In this document: in pieces, positions 55,250-64,000 of the stretch | How positions within the stretch are numbered: the stretch's first letter is position 1 | Layout of the letters: the number at the start of each line of letters is the position of its first letter | Assembly (NCBI GenBank): GCA_022605425.2 | Contig: JAKIMF020000001.1 | Coordinates: forward strand, 1,986,501 to 2,050,500 | DNA from: Hamiltosporidium tvaerminnensis | Lineage: Eukaryota; Microsporidia; Dubosqiidae | Direction: 5' to 3' | Length of the DNA: 64,000 bases | The notes under the pieces: generated by a model | The model's input: only the letters and a program-made list of their open reading frames with translations | Databases searched by the model: none | What the model was told of the DNA's origin: nothing | Translations under genes and position numbers: made by a program

Positions 55250-56526
55250 TGAATATTTCGAAGGAGACTCAAAATATAATATTTCCACGTAAAAAAATAT
55301 TTTTTGATTATATTCTTTGCAAAGTCTTTGAATATTCAAATTTATGTTTCAATGTCCTACAATCATGTTTCATATGTATCAAAAAGTCCGAAGATGTAAA
55401 AATATACCAATTTTGGTTTCATATGGATGAAGAACAAATTAAGGAAGCAATAATAAATAGTAGTTTACCAGAAGAGTACTATACTTATACATTTCATGAT
55501 GGTGCATCTATTTTGCATTATGCAGCTTTATATAACAATTTAAATTTGATACAAAAATTAGTGGGCATAGGATTTAACTTAGATTCAAAAGGGGGAAAAT
55601 ACCAGAGTACGCCTTTATTTTATGCTTTATACAATTCTAATTACAGAGTAATGAAATATCTAATTATTAATGGCGCTGATATAAATTATGTAAATACATC
55701 TGGATATTCTTTACTTCATACATGTATTTCTTATTATGATACACTCGGTTTTATACTTCTAATGGCAAATAACGTAAATATAAATATAAAAGATCACAAA
55801 AAAAGAAGTGTCGCTGAATATGCAGGTCTGAAAAAAAGAAAGGAAATAATCATTGCTTTGAATCGATTTTATAAAAAGAATGAAAAATATTTTCCACAAA
55901 AAAGTACAAAATATTTGATTCTTTTTTTTATCGTATACAGTATTTTTTTCAAAGAAAATATATTTTTTTTATTTATCGTGTCAATTCTTATAAAGAATGT
56001 AGTTTATAAGACAGATATTATGTTTTTTATAAATTTATTTTATACAATATTGTTTTCGTCACAACTTTTGGAACGAAATAGATGGTTTGTGGTTTTACTG
56101 ATTCCATTTATCTATCTTAAATATTTGCTTCTATTTACAAAACCGAAATATTTAATGAAAAACGATATAAATAAATGTAAAGAAATAATATCTAATATTT
56201 TGGAAACTACTGAATTAACGAAAAAAATATTTTGTTATACTTGTTGGATAAAGAAGGACAAAGGAATTAAACACTGTTCGGTGTGTAATATTTGTATAGT
56301 ATATCATGATCATCATTGTCCTTGTCTAAATAGATGCATTCAGAATCAAAGTGATAAGTTATTTGAAATGTATCTTTTGGTCTGCTTGATTCTTTTATAC
56401 TTTCTATATTCACATGAAATATTTAATGATTATAACTTTGAAATACGTTTTATTATTATTTTTATATTCGGTATTTTGTCACTTAGAATTACAAAAATGG
56501 TGTGCAATAGATTTACAAATAAATAA
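55249..56526 (+). CDS. ankyrin-repeat DHHC palmitoyltransferase (Akr1-like), 425 aa
   Basis: Protein S-acyltransferase of Golgi or other internal membranes, transferring palmitate to cysteines of target proteins. Residues about 84-205 hold three or four ankyrin repeats (DGASILHYAALYNNLNLIQK, STPLFYALYNSNYRVMKYLI, GYSLLHTCISYYDTLGFILL). Residues about 220-300 are hydrophobic membrane segments. Residues about 327-370 are the cysteine-rich domain (FCYTCWIKKDKGIKHCSVCN) with the catalytic DHHC at 354-357 and CLNRCIQNQ after it. Two more membrane segments end the protein. The ankyrin-plus-DHHC order is that of yeast Akr1, though this is far shorter and keeps DHHC rather than DHYC. Met59 (MDEEQIKEAI) is an alternative start. 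Confidence 0.8.
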   Translation: MNISKETQNIIFPRKKIFFDYILCKVFEYSNLCFNVLQSCFICIKKSEDVKIYQFWFHMDEEQIKEAIINSSLPEEYYTYTFHDGASILHYAALYNNLNLIQKLVGIGFNLDSKGGKYQSTPLFYALYNSNYRVMKYLIINGADINYVNTSGYSLLHTCISYYDTLGFILLMANNVNINIKDHKKRSVAEYAGLKKRKEIIIALNRFYKKNEKYFPQKSTKYLILFFIVYSIFFKENIFFLFIVSILIKNVVYKTDIMFFINLFYTILFSSQLLERNRWFVVLLIPFIYLKYLLLFTKPKYLMKNDINKCKEIISNILETTELTKKIFCYTCWIKKDKGIKHCSVCNICIVYHDHHCPCLNRCIQNQSDKLFEMYLLVCLILLYFLYSHEIFNDYNFEIRFIIIFIFGILSLRITKMVCNRFTNK

Positions 56527-57625
56527 AAAATATATATTTTTTGAACGTCTCTAATACCTGGTGTTGAGATTTTACAGTCTATTAGCTCCATTATTGATAA
56601 GTTAGATAAATAATTTGGGATAAAGATTTAAATATTAGACCAACATTGATTTCGTTGAAAAAAAATGAAATTATTGCTTTGAAATGTACTTTTTTTTTAT
56701 CGTTTGTTCAATATAATATCGATGCGACAACATTAAAGTCAGAATATCACCATTTTAACTCATAAATAAAAATAAATTCGCTAAATTTTAACTGAATAAT
56801 TTATATCGGCAATATCTAACAAGAATCCTAGCGATTCGCATAAGAAACAAAAAAATTGATTTATAATTCCGAATTCTACCCAGTGTTACATTATTTTTTC
56901 ATTGAATAAATGAGCCATCTTCTTTAAAAAGTGGGATGTTTATATTTTTTTTTGTAGCATTATCGCTTTATTGCTTTTAATAGATGTATGGTCTCTAACA
57001 CATCATCAGTATCTCTTTAGATTCCGACATCTCATGGATTTTTATTTAAAAGAATTGTAGAGCATATAAAATAGGGAAGAGGCTTGAACTATCAGTTCTA
57101 ATGTTTTTTGCCTTTAATATGATTGTAGAGCAAAAACTATCTTGAGCTCACCCAAGATCGTAGTATTTCCACATAGTATGCATTTTTCGAACCTGATAAA
57201 CTCCTAGTCTTGATAAATTTCTGCAGATTATTTCAAATATTAGATATTGCACGCATATAGACATGTATAGCATTAAATTAGGATCATCGGCTTTCAAAAA
57301 GTATGTTTTTTTTCGTATCCCTTAGGCGCATAGTCTTTTAACTCGAATGAGTAAAGCTAGGTTTTCATGGTATAACATGTAAATTGCATACATTTTTAAC
57401 CGTGGTTTATTAATTAAATTTGTAAAAACTACGAACTTCTTGGTCAAAAAAAATTTTCTGTCTTGTAAACCATCTCCTCTATATACCAACTCCAATATGA
57501 AAACCAAAATGTAGTTGGGTTTGCTTTCTACAAAAAATTTAAATAATTATTCTTTCCCCAATTAATCTAATTATTGCCAAACAGATAGTTTTCAACGTGG
57601 TTATCTTTCCTTCATCAACCAGTTA
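56527..57625. other. AT-rich DNA without a supportable gene
   Basis: No gene recognised. Frames are short; a 61-codon minus-strand frame at 57322-57507 has no recognisable feature. Confidence 0.4.
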
Positions 57626-57763
57626 TTATATAAAATATAATTTACAATATTTGCTAAATAAAAAAAGGTCAAAGTTTTCAATCAAACCATAATCTTCCTT
57701 TTCTACTTTAATTCCCAATTCTTGTAAAAAAATTTGCAAAATATTTTTTAATTTCTCCATATT
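57626..57763 (-). CDS. possible small protein, 45 aa
   Basis: From the internal ATG at 57763 the frame reads MEKLKNILQIFLQELGIKVE, then KEDYGLIENFDLFLF and a short end. It is amphipathic, without a signal segment. It would be divergent from the gene at 57832 with a 68-base gap, a spacing usual in compact microsporidian gene clusters. Too short to assign, and it could be chance. Confidence 0.25.
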   Translation of the reverse strand, partial: NMEKLKNILQIFLQELGIKVEKEDYGLIENFDLFLFSKYCKLYFI

Positions 57764-57831
57764 TTTCCGTTTTAAATTGTTTTTAATTGAATTTATATTT
57801 ATTTTAGAAAAATATTTCTCCTCAGTTGTGT

Positions 57832-58395
57832 ATGGACAAAAGAACACTTGGCGGCTATAAAAAATACGTTTTTGAACCAAAAATACCAACGGATAACGAA
57901 GAATTTAGTTTTTCTTCTGAAAAAAATGAAATTCAACCAGATTTGAATTCCAAAGCCACAAAAACCGGAGAAATATCAAAGAAAGAGAAAAAAACAAAGA
58001 ATGTTGTAAAAATAAAGAATCCCGGTATAATAGCACATTCAGAGTCTAAAAAAAGCACAAATTTTGACCAAAATGTTATTTTCGAAGATTTAAATGTTTT
58101 AGAAGAAATCAACTTTTCCAAAGAAAACGAACCAAAACTAATTAGTCAAAATGAAAAGGCACAAGATATAAATCTACTTGATGATGTTTTATTCATTTTC
58201 AATTTTGGTCATGGTTTCACACCCAAATCTATTTTGTTATATGATGATGGAAGTATTTGTGCAAAGAATGATACTGAAATTAAAAAAATGGTTAAAAGAA
58301 ATGTCGAAAACTATTTGGCCGTAGAAAAAGAAGAAGATTTCGTTGAAGTTGGTCAAATAGCCGGCATTTTTACAGCTTGTAAAGAAAATATTTAA
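57832..58395 (+). CDS. hypothetical acidic/Lys-rich protein, 187 aa
   Basis: The first ATG is at 57832 (MDKRTLGGYKKYVFEPKIPT). Residues 20-110 are charged and low-complexity, probably disordered (KKEKKTKNVVKIKNPG). Residues about 115-187 look folded (LLDDVLFIFNFGHGFTPKSI, LLYDDGSICAKND, EDFVEVGQIAGIFTACKE). No membrane segment. No family is recognised; the sustained open frame with a structured end supports a real gene. It stands between a small divergent frame and a retrotransposon tail fragment. Confidence 0.55.
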   Translation: MDKRTLGGYKKYVFEPKIPTDNEEFSFSSEKNEIQPDLNSKATKTGEISKKEKKTKNVVKIKNPGIIAHSESKKSTNFDQNVIFEDLNVLEEINFSKENEPKLISQNEKAQDINLLDDVLFIFNFGHGFTPKSILLYDDGSICAKNDTEIKKMVKRNVENYLAVEKEEDFVEVGQIAGIFTACKENI

Positions 58396-58588
58396 ATAGT
58401 AAATTTTTAATATTTGTTCCACGCTATCTGATAGAAATTCTATAAAAAAGAACTTATTCTTTTCGTGGATTCATATGATTACACTTAAAATTTTCATTAA
58501 ATCTTTGTTTAGATTCTTTCACATTTTTTTCAAAAATTTTATTTACAAAAATTTTATTTACAAAATAAATTACATTTTAAATTCTTTT

Positions 58589-58652
58589 CGGTTAAAGAAG
58601 TAGAAGAAAACATATAAAAATGGTAAAAATATTTTAACCTAGAATTTTAATA
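58589..58652 (+). mobile_element. R4-like 3'-terminal remnant
   Basis: About 64 bases match the extreme 3' end of the complete copies in sense orientation (GGTTAAAGAAGTAGAAGAAA, AAAAATGGTAAAAATATTTT, AACCTAGAATTTTA). It is the smallest recognisable copy. Confidence 0.65.
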
Positions 58653-59970
58653 CATAAATTCTTTTTAATTTGTCACAATTAAGATTAAAAATGTGAGTAG
58701 AATTTAATATTAAAACACATCTGTACTTTTTAGTAAATTATTTAAATTGTGACTATTTAAAATTATATGTTTATCTGATAACTAAGAAATATTTGAATAT
58801 GATGTATTATAAATATAAAGAGTGCGTAAAAGTAACGGGAAAACCAGATCAACTGATTTAACTAGGCTTGTAAATATATGGAGCAAAACTTAAATGCGCG
58901 AACTTTAATTTTAATAAAAACTAAATGAAATATTTGAATCATAAACACTTAAGTTTATTTTAATATTTTTTTTATCAATAATTTTTTTAATAGATCTCTA
59001 TAATTCAACTTTCATTTTATTTTAAATAAATAAATTTCAATTTCAGTTATCAATACCAATTATGATATGTTTTGTTCACAGAAAAATCTTAAAAAATAAT
59101 TTATGAAATCAAGATCTATATAATAGATATGATATACCTATCTTGATAAAATGAATCAGAGACGTTATATTTCTCAAATAAAATATTTACTTTGATATAC
59201 GCTTGATTATAGAAACCAAAAAACTTAGGAAACAGGACTTACTGTTAAATAATCCTTGCCTAATATGTTTAATATAATACTTACTTCTCTTATGATAATT
59301 CGAAATGATATATTTTAGCTGATATCACACCATTAGGTTCAGAAAGATTTTAAATTATATCAAAATAACGATAAAAACATATCAATCTTTTTGCAATAAA
59401 AAAATCAAAACCATTCTTTCGATTGATTAATAGTATAATCCAAATGTTACAAAGATATTATTATTTAAAGATTAATATAATTCAGAATAAGAATATGAGT
59501 TGAAAGCAAATTATTTCATTAAATTATATATAATCTAGATATGTATTAGCACTGAAATTAAACATTTTGAGTATTACAACCAAATTAATGTAAAAATATT
59601 ATCAAAAAACGAACTAGAGGATTGAAATGCAAACAATTAACAAAAAATAAAACAAAATGGTGTTTCGTTCTCGTTAAACAACCAATAATTTCTTATGTTT
59701 CAATCTAATTATTATTGAATTTCAAATCTTGAAATTCATCTATTATATTAAATAGAAAATCAGTAATCTATGTATAAATTATACGGAATAATTATTAACA
59801 TTTTATTTTGAGGATTTAATCAGAATTTAAATTAAAAATTGTGTTTTTTCTTTTTTTATTACTCATTGCAGTATAAGAGTTAAATCAATCTTCTTACAAT
59901 GTTTAATAATATTTTAAGTTTTAAGTTTCAAAAATCTAAAAATTGTAAAGACTTGGTTAAATCGGTAACT
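58653..59970. other. AT-rich DNA without a supportable gene
   Basis: No gene or repeat recognised in about 1.3 kb. Confidence 0.45.
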
Positions 59971-60121
59971 AATCATGTTCATATATGTATTAAGAAACAT
60001 GAAGATAATTTTTAAATAATTACACAAATAAAATTGTAAATCCTAAACAAATCATGTTCATATATTTATTAAGAAACATGAAGATAATTTTTAAATAATT
60101 ACACAAATAAAATTGTAAATT
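59971..60121. repeat. tandem duplication, period 79
   Basis: AATCATGTTCATATATGTAT and its continuation to AATTGTAAAT at 59971-60041 are repeated almost perfectly at 60050-60121 (one G/T difference seen). Two units only. It lies 80-230 bases upstream of the calcium pump start. Confidence 0.85.
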
Positions 60122-60185
60122 GATATCAATATTTTGATTTTTATTTTTTATTTATATATTTTTCAATATCAAATCTCAAAGAAGA

Positions 60186-60192
60186 AGCCCTA
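60186..60192 (+). promoter_or_regulatory. CCC-type motif upstream of start codon
   Basis: AGCCCTA occurs about 10 bases before ATG 60200 in AT-rich sequence. This matches the C-run found before the eIF2B epsilon start and supports choosing this ATG over the longer open frame. Confidence 0.5.
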
Positions 60193-60199
60193 CATTTCA

Positions 60200-63184
60200 A
60201 TGAATATATCTTCTGAGCAAAAAAATATTAAAAGTGAAAGTTGCGATGCGAATTTGGTTCTTTCACACGAATATGACAAGAATATTATTAAATCTGAAAA
60301 TAAATCTCATGAAATTTCGTTAGATCATTATTTTTCTACTGGACAAGAAAAAAAACCGCGAAAAGAGAAAATAAAAGATTCGAGGATCGAAGAATTTATA
60401 TTTAGTGCATTGTTTTCTCCACTACAAGATAAACTTTCTCTTATTTTGTTGATTTCTTCTCTTTTGAATTTTCTTCTTGCTTTTTGTCAAAATTGCACCA
60501 AAGAAGATATTTTTGAATTTTTTAATTCTATTTCTGTCATTCTAATTTCATCTTTTCTTGAGGCGTTCCAAGACTATAAAAATGCACTTTTTTTAGAAAA
60601 ATCCCGTTTACTTCTCGCACCCAAAACGCTTGTCCTTAGAAATAAATTGTTAAATGAGGAAACGTATCTTTTTAAAAATGATATAATATATCTTAGACCT
60701 GGAGATATTGTCCCGACTGAATCTTTGCTTATTGAATCCTCAATATTTAAAGAAACAACCACCACTTTTTTAAGTATAAATGAAAGTGCAATTACAGGAG
60801 AAAGTCATTGTATTTTTAAAAAAGTCTTAAAAACTGAAAATTTTAAGAATCTTGATGAAATTTACATGCATTTACAAAAAAATTCTAATTTGGATACCGA
60901 ATGTACATCTGATACATTTTCAAATCCTTCTTCTCATGCCAATATTAAAACAAAATCTTCTCAAAATATTTCTATTTCAAAAGAAGAAGAAGAAAACGAA
61001 ATAAATGGTTGTTTAATGCGTGCCGGGTCTTTTGTAATCCATGGTTCTTCCTATGCTCTTGTTTTAACTGATATGGACAACAACTCTATTTCAGAATTAA
61101 GACAGAAACTAGAAAAATTACATTCACTGAAGAAAAGTTCGTTGCTTCTTACTACAAAGAAATGTGGAGATGTTCTTTCGATTTTTATTGCTTTTTTTTG
61201 TATTATTTTGTTCATCGTTGGAACTTTTAGGAGTGTTTTTGAATTTAATGTGTATTTCAAAGGAGATAGAAGAAATATCGGGGTTTTCAATTTTTTCGGG
61301 TCAATTTTTGTAGAATTATTGGCGAATTTTAAATTTTGTGTTTCTCTAGCTATTACAGCTATTCCAGAAGGTTTGGAATTGACAGCGAGACTCTGTTTAT
61401 CTTATATATCACAGAAATTACAGAAAAAAGGTGTTTTGATTAAAGATAGTCGTAGAATTGAATCGCTGAGTAAAATCACGACCATTTGTACTGATAAAAC
61501 AGGAACTCTCACTACAAATGAACATATCGTAAGTGAAATATATATTTTAAAAAATAAAAAACAAGAAATCGAGTCATTAAAAGTTTCTAATGCACTTGAA
61601 AATTCTGGTGTGTTTGAATCCGTAGATTTTGAAAAATATTTTGAACACAAAATGTCGAGAATGCTTTTCAAGTATTGCAATCATCTTATTGAAGTGGATT
61701 CAAAGCCGTTTGGTGATCCACTTGAATTGGCAATGGCAGATTTGTATTCGGATTTTGAATCAGATTCCTCAGAAATTTTACATGTTCGTGAAGAAATACC
61801 CGTTTCAGATTCTTTATTCTCAAAAACCGAGAATTCGAGTTCCTCGATTATTAAATTACCATTTTGTCCCGAGAATATGTTTATGAAAGTCAAGATTACA
61901 AATAACGATGGAAAAGAAATATTTATTGTCAAAGGTGCACCCGAAAATATTTTAAAAAACGCAACAGATATTTACATTTCAAATGGAGCAACCACTGACA
62001 TTATAAATATCACTGACACAATTAAAAATGAAATTTCTGATAAAATTAAATGTTTATCTGAAAATTCTTTTAGAATAATTGGTTGTTGTGTTCAGATAGA
62101 TAACAAAAATATATTTCATTCTTTAATAAGCTTTATAGATCCACCAAGAAATACTGTAGAGGAATCTATAAAATGGTGCCAAAATGAAAATATAAATATT
62201 ATTGTAATTACTGGTGATTCTCTTCTAACTACAAAAAGTATTTGTAATGAAGTAGGAATTATTGAGAATTCAAAAGAAGTATTTTTAAGTGGAATTGAAT
62301 TTTACAATATGAAAGAAATGGAATTTCAAGAAATTTTACCTCATTTAAAAATTATTTATCGAGCTGAACCTAAACATAAACTTAGATTGATTTCTTTGTT
62401 AAAGAAAAAAGGAGACTATGTTTTAATGTGTGGAGATGGAGTCAATGATGTTCTGGCAATTAAAGCAAGTGACTTTGGAGTTGGAATGGGAAGTGGAACA
62501 GAAATATGCAAAGAAACAAGTGACTGTATAATTAAAGACGATGATTTTTCCAAAATAGTAGAATGCATTCAAGAAGGTAGAACAGGATTACACAACGTGT
62601 TTTGTATTTTAAAATATTTATTGAGTTCAAATTTAGGAGAATTAATTTTAATAGGATTGTGTTATTTTAATAATATAAAACCATGCTTTAATTCCTATCA
62701 ACTTATGTTTATAAACATGTTAACTGATGGTCTTCCTGCTTGCTTTTTATGTTTTAATAAAAAAGGGAAATGTAAAGCAAATTATTTTACAATTATTAGA
62801 GGAATACTTATAGGATTTTATATAGGAATTGGTGGTTTTTTAGTTTACAAAAATACCCTTCAAAATATATTTTATAATACAAAAGTGCAAGAAAATCCTG
62901 GATTAGCCCTCACATTTATTTTATTTTCCGAAATGGTAAATTCTTTAAATAATATAGATTTGAATGAAAGTATATTTTTAACCTATCAAAATAATTTTAA
63001 GGTGGTAGGTTGTGTGGTTATGTGTGTTAGTATTTTAATTGGTGCTATCAAACATGGTAGAATATGTGGTTATATGGGAATTGAAAATGTTGATGTTTCT
63101 GAGGCTTTATTTGTGCTTTCATTATCTTTTGGAGTTTTGGTTATTGATGAGATTATGAAGGTTTTGAATAGATTATTATATTAA
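60200..63184 (+). CDS. SERCA-type (P2A) calcium-transporting ATPase, 994 aa
   Basis: Pumps Ca2+ into the endoplasmic reticulum using ATP. Seen in order: N-terminal cation-ATPase region and first two membrane segments; A-domain TGES (residues 199-202); a low-complexity insert after it (about 222-270, Ser/Asn/Glu-rich); M4 AIPEGLELTA (PEGL at 389); phosphorylation site CTDKTGTLT (Asp at 432); KGAPENIL in the nucleotide domain; DPPR and ITGD; hinge CGDGVNDVLAIKASDFGVGM (745 on); M5 SSNLGE; M6 NMLTDGLPA (839 on); M8 FSEMVNSLN. The Ca-ligand residues of M4, M5, M6 and M8 in SERCA (Glu, Glu, Asn/Thr/Asp, Glu) are all present, and length matches the family (about 1000). Start chosen at the first ATG, with a C-run 10 bases upstream. 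Confidence 0.88.
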   Translation: MNISSEQKNIKSESCDANLVLSHEYDKNIIKSENKSHEISLDHYFSTGQEKKPRKEKIKDSRIEEFIFSALFSPLQDKLSLILLISSLLNFLLAFCQNCTKEDIFEFFNSISVILISSFLEAFQDYKNALFLEKSRLLLAPKTLVLRNKLLNEETYLFKNDIIYLRPGDIVPTESLLIESSIFKETTTTFLSINESAITGESHCIFKKVLKTENFKNLDEIYMHLQKNSNLDTECTSDTFSNPSSHANIKTKSSQNISISKEEEENEINGCLMRAGSFVIHGSSYALVLTDMDNNSISELRQKLEKLHSLKKSSLLLTTKKCGDVLSIFIAFFCIILFIVGTFRSVFEFNVYFKGDRRNIGVFNFFGSIFVELLANFKFCVSLAITAIPEGLELTARLCLSYISQKLQKKGVLIKDSRRIESLSKITTICTDKTGTLTTNEHIVSEIYILKNKKQEIESLKVSNALENSGVFESVDFEKYFEHKMSRMLFKYCNHLIEVDSKPFGDPLELAMADLYSDFESDSSEILHVREEIPVSDSLFSKTENSSSSIIKLPFCPENMFMKVKITNNDGKEIFIVKGAPENILKNATDIYISNGATTDIINITDTIKNEISDKIKCLSENSFRIIGCCVQIDNKNIFHSLISFIDPPRNTVEESIKWCQNENINIIVITGDSLLTTKSICNEVGIIENSKEVFLSGIEFYNMKEMEFQEILPHLKIIYRAEPKHKLRLISLLKKKGDYVLMCGDGVNDVLAIKASDFGVGMGSGTEICKETSDCIIKDDDFSKIVECIQEGRTGLHNVFCILKYLLSSNLGELILIGLCYFNNIKPCFNSYQLMFINMLTDGLPACFLCFNKKGKCKANYFTIIRGILIGFYIGIGGFLVYKNTLQNIFYNTKVQENPGLALTFILFSEMVNSLNNIDLNESIFLTYQNNFKVVGCVVMCVSILIGAIKHGRICGYMGIENVDVSEALFVLSLSFGVLVIDEIMKVLNRLLY

Positions 63185-63297
63185 ATAATGGTTTTCTTGG
63201 TTTTTCTATTCTAAATATTTTTTTGATTTTTATTAATAGATCTGATATAGATTGGATATTAAACATTTAAGCTTTCACTAATATTAATTAAAATTAC
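63185..63297. other. 3' flank of the calcium pump gene
   Basis: T-rich (TTTTTCTATTC...TTTTTTTGATTTTT) immediately after the stop; no defined terminator. Confidence 0.3.
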
Positions 63298-63478
63298 TTT
63301 GCAAGAATCGCTTCAAATTTTTGAAACTGGAAAACTTCTGTTGTATGATATATCAGCCAATTGGTTGGGTCTTATTTATAAGTGTAGTGTTGCAATAATA
63401 CCTCATGCGAAATCAAAGATATTACTGCAACTAAATATTCTATAATGTCTTTTAAAAAGCTCCAAATATCAGAATAAT
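63298..63478 (+). mobile_element. R4-like retrotransposon fragment (endonuclease region)
   Basis: Sense-oriented match to the complete copies just after the RPD/E motif: CAAGAATCGCTTCAAATTTT, GGGTCTTATTTATAAGTGTA and GTGTTGCAATAATACCTCAT parallel the segment encoding SLQIVETEKL...LGLIYKCSVEIIFYVM. Both ends are missing. Confidence 0.65.
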
Positions 63479-63836
63479 ATATATTTTAATATTATCTAAT
63501 CGATAATTCTTGAAAAAACACTCAAACATTTCTTTAGATTAATAAAAGATAAAGGTTCGGATCAAATGTTCTTAAGTCTGAGAGAATGCATCTAGAAAGT
63601 AACATATAGAACCGAAAAATAGAAACCGCATAATAACCCAAAGATAGAAATAATACGTGAATAGATTGCAGGAAACGAATAGTACATTACGAACCACAGA
63701 ATGTTTAAAAATGACCTGAATGAATAAATTAACTTAACATCTAGTAGAATTCTTAAATATAAGATAGGTAAAATAAAATAGGAAGATAAAATAAAATCGA
63801 CAATTTCAACAGGAAAAAATAACTTACTTATAAATC
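63479..63836. other. spacer DNA
   Basis: No gene recognised; A-rich. Confidence 0.35.
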
Positions 63837-64000
63837 AATTTATTTGTCCTTGACAATAAGCCCTTCACGATCTTTGACCTCCCACAGTAATGTTTGCTAC
63901 CGATATGTTTCCAGCGCAACATTCAAACAGTCTTCTACTCCTAGAAGTCGGGCGGTCTTTTCGAATTGATCCATCCAGCGAGTCTTGGGTCTTCCTATCT
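63837..64000 (-). mobile_element. 3' end of an APE-type retrotransposon copy, cut by window edge
   Basis: The reverse complement reads AGGAAGACCCAAGACTCGCT...GGAGTAGAAGACTG, matching the tail of the elements at 10300-10459 and 45900-46079 (GRPxxxWMDQ and LGVEDx-type codons), and ends in an AAATAAATTGATTTA tail. The rest of the element would lie beyond the window. Confidence 0.7.

Noticed and set aside
1-64000. CRISPR arrays, bacterial operons, tRNA and rRNA genes
   Set aside because: No regularly spaced short repeats, no ribosome-binding-site pattern, and no cloverleaf or rRNA core sequence was seen by eye; a covariance-model scan would be needed to exclude tRNAs fully.

Overview
The window looks like part of an AT-rich, transposon-laden microsporidian genome. 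This is an inference from four things: very short intergenic gaps in the one gene-rich stretch; short, intronless, divergent versions of conserved eukaryotic genes (eIF2B epsilon, a SERCA-type calcium pump, an ankyrin-DHHC palmitoyltransferase); C-triplets a few bases upstream of start codons; and large low-complexity LRR-like and small membrane protein families. The genus cannot be fixed from the sequence; a large-genome, repeat-rich lineage such as Hamiltosporidium would fit.

Layout. 1-2905 is a decaying copy of an R4/R2-type (restriction-like-endonuclease) non-LTR retrotransposon, minus strand, cut by the window edge. 3031-3563 is a broken copy of a three-TM membrane protein whose intact paralogue is at 27292-27816. 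7360-10459 is a decayed APE-type (RTE/CR1-like) retrotransposon, followed directly by an unknown gene (10483-10968). 11889-14216 is an intact 775-aa LRR-like protein; a similarly sized broken relative lies at 30413-32735. The stretch 14-30 kb is mostly a graveyard of R4-type relics (19390-21216, about 24360-26835, 28085-29518), fragments of the APE-type element and other repeats.

32768-36580 and 39087-42898 are two nearly identical, recently inserted full-length R4-type copies with recognisable target-site duplications. Their pol gene is divided by a frameshift plus an in-frame TAA inside the reverse transcriptase domain, identical in all three well-preserved copies, and their 5' boundary coincides with the ATG. 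45542-46079 is a 5'-truncated APE-type copy with an 8-bp duplication.

The right third carries the host genes: eIF2B epsilon (47249-48931), a compact cluster at 54.0-58.4 kb (small helical protein, SWIM-finger fragment, small membrane protein, ankyrin-DHHC acyltransferase, a small divergent ORF and an unknown 187-aa protein), and the SERCA pump (60200-63184). The remaining space is AT-rich DNA with no supportable gene. The host genes are unrelated housekeeping functions (translation initiation, protein lipidation, calcium transport) rather than one pathway. The most unusual material is the R4-type element family. All alignments were made by eye.
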